From: Candidatus Phytoplasma mali
GTDB lineage: Bacteria > Bacillota_I > Bacilli_A > Acholeplasmatales > Acholeplasmataceae
DNA length: 64,000 bases
Assembly: GCF_000026205.1 (NCBI RefSeq)
Contig: NC_011047.1
Location: 248,001 to 312,000 of the forward strand
Reading direction: 5' to 3'
Part shown: in pieces, positions 41,788 through 51,402 of the stretch
Layout: each line of letters begins with the position of its first letter
Position numbering within the stretch: position 1 is the stretch's first letter
Position numbers and translations under genes: made by a program
The notes under the pieces: generated by a model
Told to the model about the DNA's origin: nothing
The model's input: the letters and a program-made list of their open reading frames with translations, nothing else
The model's database searches: none

Positions 41788-41813
41788 AGATTCTCAAATG
41801 AGAGTCTTTTTTT
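41788..41813 (+). terminator. Terminator of the restriction-modification gene
   Basis: Stem AGATTCTC/GAGAGTCT with loop AAAT and seven following T. Confidence 0.85.
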
Positions 41814-41849
41814 ATAATAATTTACCACATAAGCAATTGCGATTATTAA

Positions 41850-42003
41850 TGAAATTAAACAAAATTATCAAAAGTTCATTCATGAAAGTTTAAATTAAAA
41901 ATTAAAAAATTAAACGAATTTCAATTACAAATTACAAAATTAAAAAATAAAATTACCCCAATTGATTTACAAATTAAAACGTTTAAACCTAAAATAAAAT
42001 CCT
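41850..42003 (+). pseudogene. C-terminal fragment of a coiled-coil island gene
   Basis: NEIKQNYQKFIHESL in one frame is followed after a shift by KLKIKKLNEFQLQITKLKNK and ITPIDLQIKTFKPKIKS with a TAA at 42001-42003. There is no start or ribosome-binding site. It is the remnant closest to the right island border. Confidence 0.45.
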
Positions 42004-42030
42004 AAGTGTTACATTTTTTTAGACTTTTTT
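42004..42030 (+). repeat. Island-flanking direct repeat, right copy
   Basis: AAGTGTT, seven variable bases, then TTTAGACTTTTTT, matching the left copy at 34695-34721. It starts immediately after the stop of the last island fragment and about 100 bp before the core ATPase gene. Confidence 0.6.
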
Positions 42031-42126
42031 ATTTAATTTATAAATTTTTTTTAGTTTTTTGTTAAAAAAAAATCACCATAATGGAGATTTCATTGAATAA
42101 ATTATTTTAAAATATTATTAAAAAAA

Positions 42127-44874
42127 TTATAAGATGTTTAAAAATTTTGATGATTTTATTTTTTTCAATATTTCTATTATAAATAAAGGTGTAAGAGATA
42201 AAATAATTATTAATAAAAAATCTTTAAAATCTAAATTTGCTAAATTTAAAATATTTTTTAAAAATGTTAAAGATATAGTTGAAAATTGTAATAAACAACT
42301 AAAAATAAATATTTTTATTAAATAATTACTAGGCTTTACGACAAAAATAGATTTACGAAAATTTATCAAATTTAAAGCGTGAACTAATTGAGATAAAGCT
42401 AAAACCATAAAAGCAAAAGTTTGAGCATATTTATAATTATTAATTATATCATTTTTATGAATATTGAAACCAATCATAGCAGATGCAAAAGTTAAAGAAC
42501 CAATCATTATTCCTTCTAATATTATTTTTAATATTAAATTTTTATTTATAATATTATTTTTAATATTTCTTGGTGGTTTTTTCATTAAATTATGTTCTTT
42601 TGAATCTATTCCTAAAGCTATTGCTATTAATGAGTCTGTAATTAAATTAATCCAAAGAATTTGTACAGCATTTAATAATAAAAAATTAGAAGAAAATAAA
42701 AAACTATTAAAAAAAGTATTTATTAAAACAGCTAATATTTCACCAGTGTTGCAACTTATTAGAAAAATTAAACTTTTTTGCATACTATTGAAAATATTTC
42801 TACCTTCTTTAATAGCATGAGTAATAGTTAAAAGATTATCATCGGTGATAATTATATCTGAAGCTGTTTTAGAAATTTCAGTACCAGATTTACCCATAGA
42901 AATGCCTATATCAGCTTTTTTTATACTGGGAGCATCATTTACTCCATCACCTATCATTGCAACAATTACACCTTTTTTTTGCCAAGCATCTATAATTTTT
43001 AATTTATTTTCTGGATTTGTACGTGCATAAACTTTAATTAAGTGCAATTTTTCATTAAATTCTTTTTCAGACATTTTATTTAAAATATCTCCAGTAATGA
43101 TTAAATCTTTTGTTTTATCAAATATTTTTAATTCTGTTGCTATTGCTTCTGCTGTATTAATATTATCACCAGTAATCATAATGGTTATTATGTGAGCTTT
43201 TTTAAAAATTTTAATAGTTTCAAAAGCTTCTTTTTTAACATTATCTTTAATTGATATTAAACCTAAAAAAATTAAATTTTTTTCAATTTTTTGAATATCA
43301 CAATTATTTTTTATATTGAAATTATAATTTAATTTTTGATATGCTAATCCTAAAATTCTTAAAGATTTTTTACTCATTTTTTCTAAATAATTTTCAAATA
43401 ATTTTAAATTATTATTGTTTTTTATTAAAATTTTCCCCTTATTATCTATATATTTACAAATGTTTAATAAAATTTCTGGGGCTCCTTTTGTTATTGCGAA
43501 ATATCCTTCTTTATTTTGGTGCACTGTGGTCATTAATTTTTTTTTGGAATCAAAAGGTAATTCATAAATTTTAATATTTTTATTTCTTAAGTTTGGAATA
43601 TCATATTTAAAAAAAATACCTAAATCTATAAATGATTGATCTATTGGATTGTTAGCATATGGACAATATTTTTTGTTTTCGTTATTTTTTTCAATATCAT
43701 AATCAGCATTATTACATAATAAACCATAATTTAATATTTTTACTACATTTTGATTTAAGATATTTTTTTTGTTAATTATATAATTATTTTCATATAAATA
43801 TAGATCTGTAATTTTTAATTTATTTTCTGTTAAAGTGCCTGTTTTGTCTGTGCAAATGATTTTTGTTGCTCCTAAAGATTCTAAAGAACGAATATTTTTT
43901 ATAATTGTTTTTTTATCTAATAATTTTTTCATACCTAATGTTAAAATAATAGTAATAATAGTTAATAATCCTTCAGGGATAGCTGCTACAGCTAAAGAAA
44001 TAGAAGTTAAAATTGTATTTTGAAAAATTTTTAAACTAATTTCTTTTAAATAATAATGTTTTGATAAGATAACAAAAGTATTTATAATAATTAATATTAA
44101 AATTATAATAGTTAAAAATTTACCTAATTTATTAATATTATTTTCTAGAGGTGTATTTTTTTTTTTAGTGTTTTGTATTAATGAAATAATTTTTCCTATT
44201 TCTGTTTTCATACCGGTAGCAATTACTAAACCTTTTGCTTTTCCATAAGTAACTACAGTGTTTTTAAAAACTAAATTTTTACAATTTAAAATTTCTGTTT
44301 CTTTATTTGAAATTATTAAATTATTTTTTATTATTGGTATATTTTCTCCCGTTAAAAAAGATTCTTCTATTTGTAAGTTATAAGTTTCTATTAATCTTAA
44401 ATCAGCTGGAACCAAATTTCCTGTTTCTAAAAAAACAACATCTCCTTTTACTAAATTTTCTATTAAAACCATTGTAATTTTATTATCTCTTAAAACTTTA
44501 ATATAACTTAATGTTTTTTTGTTTATAAATATAGACGCTTTTTCTGATTTGTTTTCATAAAAAACACCTAATAAAGCATTAAAAAAAACAATTAATAAAA
44601 TTAACATTCCTTCAAATAATTCACTGTTATTTTTTGTGAAAAAACCAATGATTAATGTAATAAATGAAGATATTAATAAAATAAAAACTAAAAAATTTTG
44701 AATTTGTTTTTTTAGTTTAAACCAAAAAGAAGTTTTAATAAAATCTTTTAATTTATTTTTACCTTCTAAATTAAGTTTTTCTTTTGCCTTATCTGAACTA
44801 AGTCCTTTTTTTATATTTGTTGCTAATATTTTTTCTAATTCTTGAAGATTTTTTTTGGCAAATAATATTTTCAT
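42127..44874 (-). CDS. P2A-type calcium-transporting ATPase
   Basis: This 915-residue P-type pump probably exports Ca2+ from the cytoplasm. Order of features: N-terminal actuator part GLSSDKAKEKLNLEGKNKL, TGEN loop, helix 4 with AAIPEGLL, phosphorylation site ICTDKTGTLTEN, hinge MIGDGVNDAPSIKKADIGI, and helix 6 ILWINLITDSLIAIALGID. In the last, N, T and D match the SERCA Ca2+-binding residues (NLVTDG). Ten membrane helices are expected. The TGES motif is TGEN here. It is divergent from the neighbouring plus-strand ATPase across a 466-bp gap and lies just outside the island. Confidence 0.9.
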   Translation of the reverse strand: MKILFAKKNLQELEKILATNIKKGLSSDKAKEKLNLEGKNKLKDFIKTSFWFKLKKQIQNFLVFILLISSFITLIIGFFTKNNSELFEGMLILLIVFFNALLGVFYENKSEKASIFINKKTLSYIKVLRDNKITMVLIENLVKGDVVFLETGNLVPADLRLIETYNLQIEESFLTGENIPIIKNNLIISNKETEILNCKNLVFKNTVVTYGKAKGLVIATGMKTEIGKIISLIQNTKKKNTPLENNINKLGKFLTIIILILIIINTFVILSKHYYLKEISLKIFQNTILTSISLAVAAIPEGLLTIITIILTLGMKKLLDKKTIIKNIRSLESLGATKIICTDKTGTLTENKLKITDLYLYENNYIINKKNILNQNVVKILNYGLLCNNADYDIEKNNENKKYCPYANNPIDQSFIDLGIFFKYDIPNLRNKNIKIYELPFDSKKKLMTTVHQNKEGYFAITKGAPEILLNICKYIDNKGKILIKNNNNLKLFENYLEKMSKKSLRILGLAYQKLNYNFNIKNNCDIQKIEKNLIFLGLISIKDNVKKEAFETIKIFKKAHIITIMITGDNINTAEAIATELKIFDKTKDLIITGDILNKMSEKEFNEKLHLIKVYARTNPENKLKIIDAWQKKGVIVAMIGDGVNDAPSIKKADIGISMGKSGTEISKTASDIIITDDNLLTITHAIKEGRNIFNSMQKSLIFLISCNTGEILAVLINTFFNSFLFSSNFLLLNAVQILWINLITDSLIAIALGIDSKEHNLMKKPPRNIKNNIINKNLILKIILEGIMIGSLTFASAMIGFNIHKNDIINNYKYAQTFAFMVLALSQLVHALNLINFRKSIFVVKPSNYLIKIFIFSCLLQFSTISLTFLKNILNLANLDFKDFLLIIILSLTPLFIIEILKKIKSSKFLNIL

Positions 44875-45340
44875 ATTTTAATTTTTTTTATTTCCTTGTA
44901 TTATATTTTTCATATGAGATTTAATAAAATTTAATATATAATATTCATTACTTTTTATATTATAATTATAGAATATCATAAAATATTGACAGCAATAATT
45001 AATTTTTTTTATTTTAATAATTAAATTTTTATTTTGTTATTTATTTTGTTATAATACTTAAATATGTTGTAAAAAATATTTTAGAAAATATTATATTTAT
45101 TTTTTTATTAAATTTATTTATCATTTTATTATTATATTTTTTAATATCTTGTATATAACAAATTGTCATAGTTTTTAATTTAAAAAATTTTTTATAAATT
45201 AATTTATATTTATTTTTTAGTATAAACTTAAAAAAATATATTTTATTTAAAATTAATTTATTTCAATTTGATATAATTATTTATACACATTTGATTAAGT
45301 TTTATATTACCATAAGAGGAAGGATAATAATAATTTTTTT
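44875..45340. promoter_or_regulatory. Divergent promoter region between two ATPases
   Basis: This 466-bp AT-rich gap has no gene. On the plus strand, TGTTATAAT at 45047-45055 is an extended -10 element, and a TTGACA at 44986-44991 has no -10 at the right distance. AGAGGAAGGA at about 45313-45323 is the likely ribosome-binding site of the next gene, though its distance to the ATG (about 17 nt) is long. Confidence 0.4.
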
Positions 45341-48097
45341 ATGTTTAATAAAGATATTTTACATATAAGTAGTTTAAGCTCAGAAGAGGTTTTAAAATAT
45401 TTGAAAATAAGTCCACAAGGTTTAAATAATCAAGAAGTTGCTGAAAGGCAATTATTATATGGCAAAAATATAATGAAACAAACAAAAAATTTTAATTTTT
45501 GGAGACAATTTATTAAACAATTTACTTCTTTAATAGCTTTTGTATTGTGGTTTTCGGGTTTTTTAGCAATTATTATTAAAGAAATTGAAATTGGTAGTGC
45601 TATTTTTTTAGTTATTATTATTAACGGTTTATTTTCTTTTTCTCAAGAATATAAAACTGATAAAATTTTATCTTCTTTAGCTAATATGATTCCTAAAAAA
45701 ATACAAGTTTATCGTAATGGTAAAATTCAAATGATTTCAACCGTTGAATTAACTATTGGTGATATTATTTTTATTGAAAATGGTACTGCTATTCCAGCTG
45801 ATGCTAGAATTATAGATTCTAATCAATTTTTTGTTGATAATTCAATGTTATCAGGAGAAACTGTTCCCTTGAATAGGACTCATTTTCCTAATAATAAAGG
45901 ATTTAAAGTGATTTCGGAAATCCCTAATTTAGTTTATGCGGGTACTACTGTTTCACAAGGAAGTGCTAAAGCTGTAGTATATGCTATTGGAGATCAAACT
46001 CAAATTGGTGAAGTTTCTGTTTTGGCTCAGTGCATTGATAAAGGAAGCGGAACTTTAGATCGTGAAATTCATAAAATTATTAAAAAAATTAGTTTAATAG
46101 CTTCCACTTTAGCTATTTCAGCATTTTTTATTTATATATTATCTGAAATATTAAGACATGAAAACCGTAATATATCATCAGTGTTTAAAACTTCTATTAC
46201 GGTAGCTTTAGGTATGTTGGTCGCTAATATTCCCGAAGGGCTTTTACCAACTGTTAATTTAAGTTTGGCTGTTGGTTCTCAAAGAATGGCTAAACATAAT
46301 GCTTTAATTAAGAAATTATCTTCAGTTGAAACTTTAAGTTCAGCAACTGTTATTTGTACTGATAAAACAGGAACTTTAACCAAAAATCAATTAACTGTTA
46401 GAAAAATTTTAACACCTGATGGTTTAATTAATGTGACTGGTTTGGGTTATGAAAAAAAAGGTAAAATTTGTTTAAATAATGTTCAAGATAAAAAAGGACT
46501 AGAAAAACTTTTAACAGCATCTATTTTATGTTCTGAAGCTAATATAAACATTAACCTAAAAAATCCAAAAGATTTTGAAATTATTGGTAGTCCTACTGAA
46601 GGATCATTATTAATAGCTGCTTCTAAATATGGTTATGATATTAATAAAACTAGAAATGATTTTGATATTCTGAAAGTTAATTCTTTTACTTCTGAAAGAA
46701 AAAAAATGAGTGTTTTAGTAAATAATAATAGAAATTCATTTTATGATATTAATAATAAATATTTATTTATTAAAGGTGTACCAAATATTATTTTAGAAAA
46801 TTGTTGTATGCAATATAAAAATCAAAAAGCCATTACTTTAAGTACTGCTGAAAAACAGGAATTTTTAAACAAAAATAATGAGTTTTCTAGTGAAGGATTT
46901 CGTATTTTAGCTATAGCATATAAAAAAAATGAACAAGAAGATTATCAAGAAAATGATATGGTATTTTTAGGTTTTGTTATAAATTATGATCCTCCAAAAA
47001 TAGGAGTGAAAGAAGCTATTTATGATTTAACTAAAGCAGGTTTAAAAACCACTATCATTACTGGAGATTATGGCATTACAGCAATAGCCATAGGTAAACA
47101 AGTTGGCATTATTAAAGATGATTTTATTAATATTAATGGTTGTGAATTAGATCAATTATCTAAAGAAGAATTAAAAAATATTTTAAAAACAGACAAACCT
47201 GTCATTTTTTCACGAACAACACCAAAACATAAATTACAAATTATTAAAGCATATAAAGATAATGGTGAAATTATTTGTGTTACCGGTGATGGTGTTAATG
47301 ATATTTTAGCTATGAAAGCTGCACACATTGGAATTGCTATGGGTCAAAATAATAAAGATATTGTATTTAATGCAGCTGATATGATTTTATTGGATGACAA
47401 TTTTGTTACTATTCCTAAAGCATTATTAGAAGGAAGAGGTATTTATGAAAACATTAAAAAATTTATTACTTATGTTTTTGCTTCCAATGTGCCGCAAATT
47501 TTTCCTATTATTTTAATGGCAATTTTTGGAACACCTCTTTATTTAACAGTTTTACAAATACTTGCAATTGATTTGTTAACGGATTTAATTCCCGCAATTG
47601 CTTTAGGTGCTGAAGAACCAGATTCTTCTTTATTAGAAAATAAACCAAGAACGAAAGATCAGAATTTATTAGATAAAACAGTTTTCAAAAGAGCTTATTT
47701 ATTTTTAGGTTTAATAGAAGGATTTATAGCTTTATTTTTATTTTTATATTTTTACTATATTCATGTACAAGATCATCAACAAATAAAAGATTTGCGATTA
47801 GCTTCAACTATGGCATTCGGCGGAGTTATTTTTGCGCAGATTGGTAATGTTTTTTGCTGTCGTTCAGATAAGTTTTATTTTTGGAAAACTTTTAACAAAA
47901 AAAATAAAATTTTATATTTAGGTATTTTATGCGAATTTATTTTATTTGTTTTAATAACAAATATACCATCATTAAATAAAGTTTTTGACACTAAATCAAT
48001 TACTTTGAATCAATATTTAATTTTATCGATTTGTCCTTTTATTGTTTTATTATTTGATACTATTTGGAAAAGATTTTTAATTTACAAAAAAAAATAA
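45341..48097 (+). CDS. P2C-like (animal Na+/K+-pump-like) cation ATPase
   Basis: This 918-residue P-type ATPase resembles the animal Na+/K+ or H+/K+ pump alpha subunit more than the Ca2+ pump beside it. Diagnostic stretches are ANIPEGLLPTVNLSLAVGSQ with RMAKHNALIKKLSSVETL (animal form ANVPEGLLATVTVCL... with RMARKNCLVKNLEAVETL), CTDKTGTLTKNQLTV, VTGDGVNDILAMKAAHIGIAMG, and helix 6 AIDLLTDLIPAIALGAEEPD (animal CIDLGTDMVPAISLAYE). The actuator motif SGET is present, and about ten helices are expected. One difference: GDGVND is followed by ILAMK instead of SPALK. Ion specificity, probably Na+, K+ or H+, is inferred. No beta subunit is seen. Confidence 0.88.
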   Translation: MFNKDILHISSLSSEEVLKYLKISPQGLNNQEVAERQLLYGKNIMKQTKNFNFWRQFIKQFTSLIAFVLWFSGFLAIIIKEIEIGSAIFLVIIINGLFSFSQEYKTDKILSSLANMIPKKIQVYRNGKIQMISTVELTIGDIIFIENGTAIPADARIIDSNQFFVDNSMLSGETVPLNRTHFPNNKGFKVISEIPNLVYAGTTVSQGSAKAVVYAIGDQTQIGEVSVLAQCIDKGSGTLDREIHKIIKKISLIASTLAISAFFIYILSEILRHENRNISSVFKTSITVALGMLVANIPEGLLPTVNLSLAVGSQRMAKHNALIKKLSSVETLSSATVICTDKTGTLTKNQLTVRKILTPDGLINVTGLGYEKKGKICLNNVQDKKGLEKLLTASILCSEANININLKNPKDFEIIGSPTEGSLLIAASKYGYDINKTRNDFDILKVNSFTSERKKMSVLVNNNRNSFYDINNKYLFIKGVPNIILENCCMQYKNQKAITLSTAEKQEFLNKNNEFSSEGFRILAIAYKKNEQEDYQENDMVFLGFVINYDPPKIGVKEAIYDLTKAGLKTTIITGDYGITAIAIGKQVGIIKDDFININGCELDQLSKEELKNILKTDKPVIFSRTTPKHKLQIIKAYKDNGEIICVTGDGVNDILAMKAAHIGIAMGQNNKDIVFNAADMILLDDNFVTIPKALLEGRGIYENIKKFITYVFASNVPQIFPIILMAIFGTPLYLTVLQILAIDLLTDLIPAIALGAEEPDSSLLENKPRTKDQNLLDKTVFKRAYLFLGLIEGFIALFLFLYFYYIHVQDHQQIKDLRLASTMAFGGVIFAQIGNVFCCRSDKFYFWKTFNKKNKILYLGILCEFILFVLITNIPSLNKVFDTKSITLNQYLILSICPFIVLLFDTIWKRFLIYKKK

Positions 48098-48153
48098 TTT
48101 ATTATATTTTTAATTTTTAAAATATATTAGTTATTATAATGAAGGTTAAAAAT

Positions 48154-48684
48154 ATGAAATTAATTGTCGGTTTAGGAAATCCAGGTCAAAATTATCAATT
48201 TACTTTACATAATATAGGTTTTATGATGATTGATTATTTATTGAATACAATTATTACAGATAAAAAAATTGTAAAAAAACATAATTCATATATATATAAA
48301 GCTAATGTAGGTTCAAACTTAGTTTTATTTGTAAAACCACAAACTTATATGAATTCATCCGGTCATGCTGTAAAAAAAATTTTAAATGAATATAAAATTA
48401 TTTTAAATGATTTATTAGTTTTATCTGATGATATTTATTTACCTGAAGGTAATTATAAACTTAAATTAAAAGGTGGTCATGGTGGCCATAACGGATTAAG
48501 AAATATTATTGATTGTTTACAAACAAAAAAATTTAAAAGATTAAAGATAGGAGTTAGTCAAGATCATAATATATCTTTAGAAGATTATCTTTTAACTCCT
48601 ATAGATGATAAAAAAAAATTAATGGTACAAAAATCATTTCCTATTATTTCAAATATTATTAAAAATTTTATTCAAGATTGTTAG
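48154..48684 (+). CDS. pth: Peptidyl-tRNA hydrolase
   Basis: This 176-residue enzyme frees tRNA from prematurely released peptidyl-tRNA. LIVGLGNPGQNYQFTLHNIGF contains the catalytic His (in TLHN). FVKPQTYMNSSGHAV, LSDDIYLPEG and KGGHGGHNGLRNI are the other family signatures. The frame opens at 48139, but GAAGG within that extension lies 9 nt before the ATG at 48154, which gives the family-typical start MKLIVGLGNPG. It follows the ATPase by about 57 nt, perhaps in one transcript, and is closed by a strong terminator. Confidence 0.95.
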   Translation: MKLIVGLGNPGQNYQFTLHNIGFMMIDYLLNTIITDKKIVKKHNSYIYKANVGSNLVLFVKPQTYMNSSGHAVKKILNEYKIILNDLLVLSDDIYLPEGNYKLKLKGGHGGHNGLRNIIDCLQTKKFKRLKIGVSQDHNISLEDYLLTPIDDKKKLMVQKSFPIISNIIKNFIQDC

Positions 48685-48743
48685 GATAAAAAGTTACTTA
48701 ATTTTAATTTTTCTAATCAAATTTAAATAATTAATATAAAAAA

Positions 48744-48787
48744 ATCTAAATTATTTATTAAAAAAATAAATAGTTCAGATTTTTTTA
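48744..48787 (+). terminator. Long-stem terminator after pth
   Basis: A 16-nt arm (48744-48759) pairs with 48765-48780 at 15 positions, including one G-T, and is followed by seven T. The A-rich 5' flank would also let it act on the minus strand. Confidence 0.85.
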
Positions 48788-49470
48788 TTATATATTAGTT
48801 AGATTATAATTGAATAGATTTAATCAAAAATAAAAAACATATTTATTATTATTGACAAATTTTATAAATTATTAAAATTTATCATTTTTAAAAAAAAAGT
48901 AATAATTTTAAATTTTTTATTAACAATTCAAAGTTTCCAAAAATTGTTTTTAAATTTTACTGATTAGTTTTTAAAATTTTGTAATTTAATATATAATTAT
49001 AATTAATTTTAATAACAATAAATGTTTATTATATTTAAATTAGCAGTTGATGGTTTTATATTTTAGTTTTTAATAAAATGAATACGAAAAAATTCATTAA
49101 TTTTACTACAATATGATTGCTATTTTATTATTATTTTTTTGACTTTAATATTTTAAGTACTATTTTTATATATTCATAAATTAAAATTATTAATAAAGAA
49201 ATAAAAAAATATATTTACAAAAATATAATTTTTAATTAAAAAATAATCATTTTATTTAATTTTAATAAAATAAATAAAATATAAGTTATAATAGTATTTG
49301 AAAATGTTTACAAAAAAAACATTTTAAAACTTTTAAAAAATAATTTAAATTTTCATATTAAAAGTTTTTTAATTTTTTTTAATATTGTTGTATTATAAAA
49401 AAATAATATATTATTTTATATTAAATTTTTATAATTTAAATCAATAAAAAAACAAGGAGATGTTATTTTA
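48788..49470. other. AT-rich gap before pduL, no gene seen
   Basis: About 680 bp. Stops are dense in all frames. The only elements seen are TATAAT at about 49288 (AAGTTATAATAG context) and the AAGGAG of pduL. It may hold an eroded gene that I cannot recognise. Confidence 0.5.
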
Positions 49471-50049
49471 ATGAATTATCAAATACCTGTAGGAATTTCA
49501 GGAAGGCACGTTCATCTATCTCAAAATACTTTAGATATTTTATTTGGAGAAAAAAATTATCAATTAAAAAAATTTAAAGATTTAAAACAATTAGGTCAAT
49601 ATGCTTCAACAGATAAAATAAATATTTTAAGTCCTAATGGTCAAATATTAACAGGAGTAAGAGTTTTAGGTCCAACTAGAAATTTGAATCAAGTTGAAAT
49701 TAGTAAAAGTGATGCTTTAAGATTTGGTTTTGTTGCTCCGGTTAGAAATTCAGGAGACATTAAAAAATCAGGATCTGCAACTTTAATAGGGCCAAAAGGA
49801 CAAATAGACATTGAAGAAGGAGTAATCATAGCGGATAGACATATTCATTTATCAAAAGAATATGCAGAAAAATTTCAAATTCAAGATAAACAAAAAGTTA
49901 AAATAAAAATAAATGGTATAAAACCTGGTATATTAGAAAATATAACATGTCGTGTTGATAAAGATTTTATATTAGAATGTCATTTGGATACAGATGATGC
50001 GTGTGCTTTTTTATTACAAAATAATGATATAGTTGAATTAATTATATAA
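49471..50049 (+). CDS. pduL: Phosphate acyltransferase PduL
   Basis: This 192-residue enzyme interconverts acyl-CoA and acyl-phosphate (acetyl-CoA or propanoyl-CoA with phosphate). It is not related to the classical Pta. Family signatures are VGISGRHVHLS at the start, VLGPTRNLNQVEIS, IADRHIHLSKEYA and the C-terminal ECHLDTDDACAF. The three His-containing motifs provide the zinc ligands. In phytoplasmas a PduL-type enzyme is thought to convert acetyl-CoA to acetyl phosphate, which acetate kinase then uses to make ATP. CAAGGAG lies 11 nt before the ATG. There are no microcompartment genes nearby, and it lacks an N-terminal encapsulation extension. Confidence 0.95.
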   Translation: MNYQIPVGISGRHVHLSQNTLDILFGEKNYQLKKFKDLKQLGQYASTDKINILSPNGQILTGVRVLGPTRNLNQVEISKSDALRFGFVAPVRNSGDIKKSGSATLIGPKGQIDIEEGVIIADRHIHLSKEYAEKFQIQDKQKVKIKINGIKPGILENITCRVDKDFILECHLDTDDACAFLLQNNDIVELII

Positions 50050-50150
50050 ATTTTATTAAAATATAAATAAAAAAATAATTATTATTATCAATTTTATTTT
50101 AAATCATAAAATGATATTCATAAAATTATTTAAAGGTTAAAATTAATAAA

Positions 50151-51398
50151 ATGAAACAAATAAAACAATTTAACAGACCTGAAGTTTTTAGAGATCCTAT
50201 TTACGGTTATATTTATTTGGATTATGTTTTTTTAGAAAAATTAATAGACACCAAAGCCTTTCAAAGATTACGTAGAATAAGACAATTGGGTTGCGCGAAT
50301 ATTGTATTTCATAGTGCGGAACATTCTCGTTTTACTCATAGTTTAGGAGTTTATGAATTATCTAGACGTTTTTTAGATTTTAAAAATATAAAAAATCATT
50401 TTTCTGAAAGAGAAAAGCTATTGTTAATGGTGGCTTCTTTGATGCATGATATTGGTCATGGAGCATATTCACATATTTTTGAAAAATGTTTTCATATAAA
50501 ACATGAAAAAAAAAGTGCTCAAATTATTATTCATGATCAAGAAATTAGTAAATTATTGGATTCAGAAATTGATTTTAAATTTAAATATGAAGTTGCTTCT
50601 ATTATATTAAAAGAGCAAAAATTTCCTTTATTAGAACAAATTTTAACTAGTCAACTTGATATTGATCGTTTAGATTATTTAGAAAGAGATTCTTATTTTA
50701 CAGGAGCAATTTATGGTCATGTAGATACACAACGTTTAATGCGTAGTATGATTATCAAAAACAATAAAATTGTTTTTAAAGAAAGTAGTGTTTACGCTAT
50801 AGAAAATTATTTAATAAATCGTTATCATATGTATTGGCAGGTATACCATCATCCTAAAATTAGATCTTACTTAATAATTTTAGAAAAAATTTATATTCGT
50901 ATACAATATTTAATAAAAAAAAATATTTCTATTAATGAAAATATTACAATAATTAAATATTTTATAAAAAATAAAAATGATTTAAATTCATATTTGGAAA
51001 TGGATGATTATTATATTAATGGTTTAATTGTTTCTTTAAAAAATAATTCAGATGAAATATTAAGTAATTTATGTAATGATTTTTTAAATCGTAAAATTTG
51101 GCATTTTCTTGACAATAATGAATATAATCAAAAAAAAATACAAAAAATTTTAATTTATTATAAAAAAAATAATGAATATTATACCGCAATTGATGATGTA
51201 AATCATAACGCTTATGATGAAAAAAAAAAAAATATTGGAGATCAAATTTTTATTTTAAATAATCTAGAAGATAAAATTCAAACTTTAAAAAAAAAATCAT
51301 ATATGATTAGTAAAATAATTAAATATGGCATTAGAAAGGACTCTAAATTTTTTTATCGTCCTTTACAACAAGAAGATATTGAAAATAACAAACTTTAA
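50151..51398 (+). CDS. HD-domain phosphohydrolase (YwfO-like)
   Basis: This 415-residue protein belongs to the dGTPase-like HD hydrolases. FRDPIYGYIYLD and RLRRIRQLGCANIVFHSAEH then SRFTHSLGVYEL bring the first metal His. MVASLMHDIGHGAYSHIFE holds the HD pair, and LDIDRLDYLERDSYFTG supplies the last Asp. The same combination occurs in Bacillus YwfO. The substrate is probably a nucleotide, such as a dNTP or a signalling nucleotide, but it is unknown. AAAGG lies 14 nt upstream. rsmA begins 5 nt after the stop. Confidence 0.9.
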   Translation: MKQIKQFNRPEVFRDPIYGYIYLDYVFLEKLIDTKAFQRLRRIRQLGCANIVFHSAEHSRFTHSLGVYELSRRFLDFKNIKNHFSEREKLLLMVASLMHDIGHGAYSHIFEKCFHIKHEKKSAQIIIHDQEISKLLDSEIDFKFKYEVASIILKEQKFPLLEQILTSQLDIDRLDYLERDSYFTGAIYGHVDTQRLMRSMIIKNNKIVFKESSVYAIENYLINRYHMYWQVYHHPKIRSYLIILEKIYIRIQYLIKKNISINENITIIKYFIKNKNDLNSYLEMDDYYINGLIVSLKNNSDEILSNLCNDFLNRKIWHFLDNNEYNQKKIQKILIYYKKNNEYYTAIDDVNHNAYDEKKKNIGDQIFILNNLEDKIQTLKKKSYMISKIIKYGIRKDSKFFYRPLQQEDIENNKL

Positions 51399-51402
51399 AT
51401 AT

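Larger units (their letters stand above)
34695..42030. mobile_element. Decayed island resembling a phytoplasma potential mobile unit
   Basis: A 7.3-kb segment lies between two intact core genes and is bordered by a 27-bp imperfect direct repeat. Inside are a disrupted sigma factor, several short genes of unknown function with tight spacing and strong ribosome-binding sites, at least five broken genes, a three-copy intergenic repeat and one intact restriction-modification gene. No transposase, primase or helicase gene remains. A phage-type sigma factor with small hypothetical and membrane proteins is the usual make-up of such units. Confidence 0.6.

Noticed and set aside
44986-44991. TTGACA in the ATPase gap as a promoter -35
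   Set aside because: There is no TATAAT-like sequence 16-18 nt downstream.
48788-49470. Structured RNA gene (RNase P RNA, tmRNA or SRP RNA) in the long gap
   Set aside because: The gap has no G+C-rich structured block such as is seen for rRNA and tRNA here, and no conserved motif was found.
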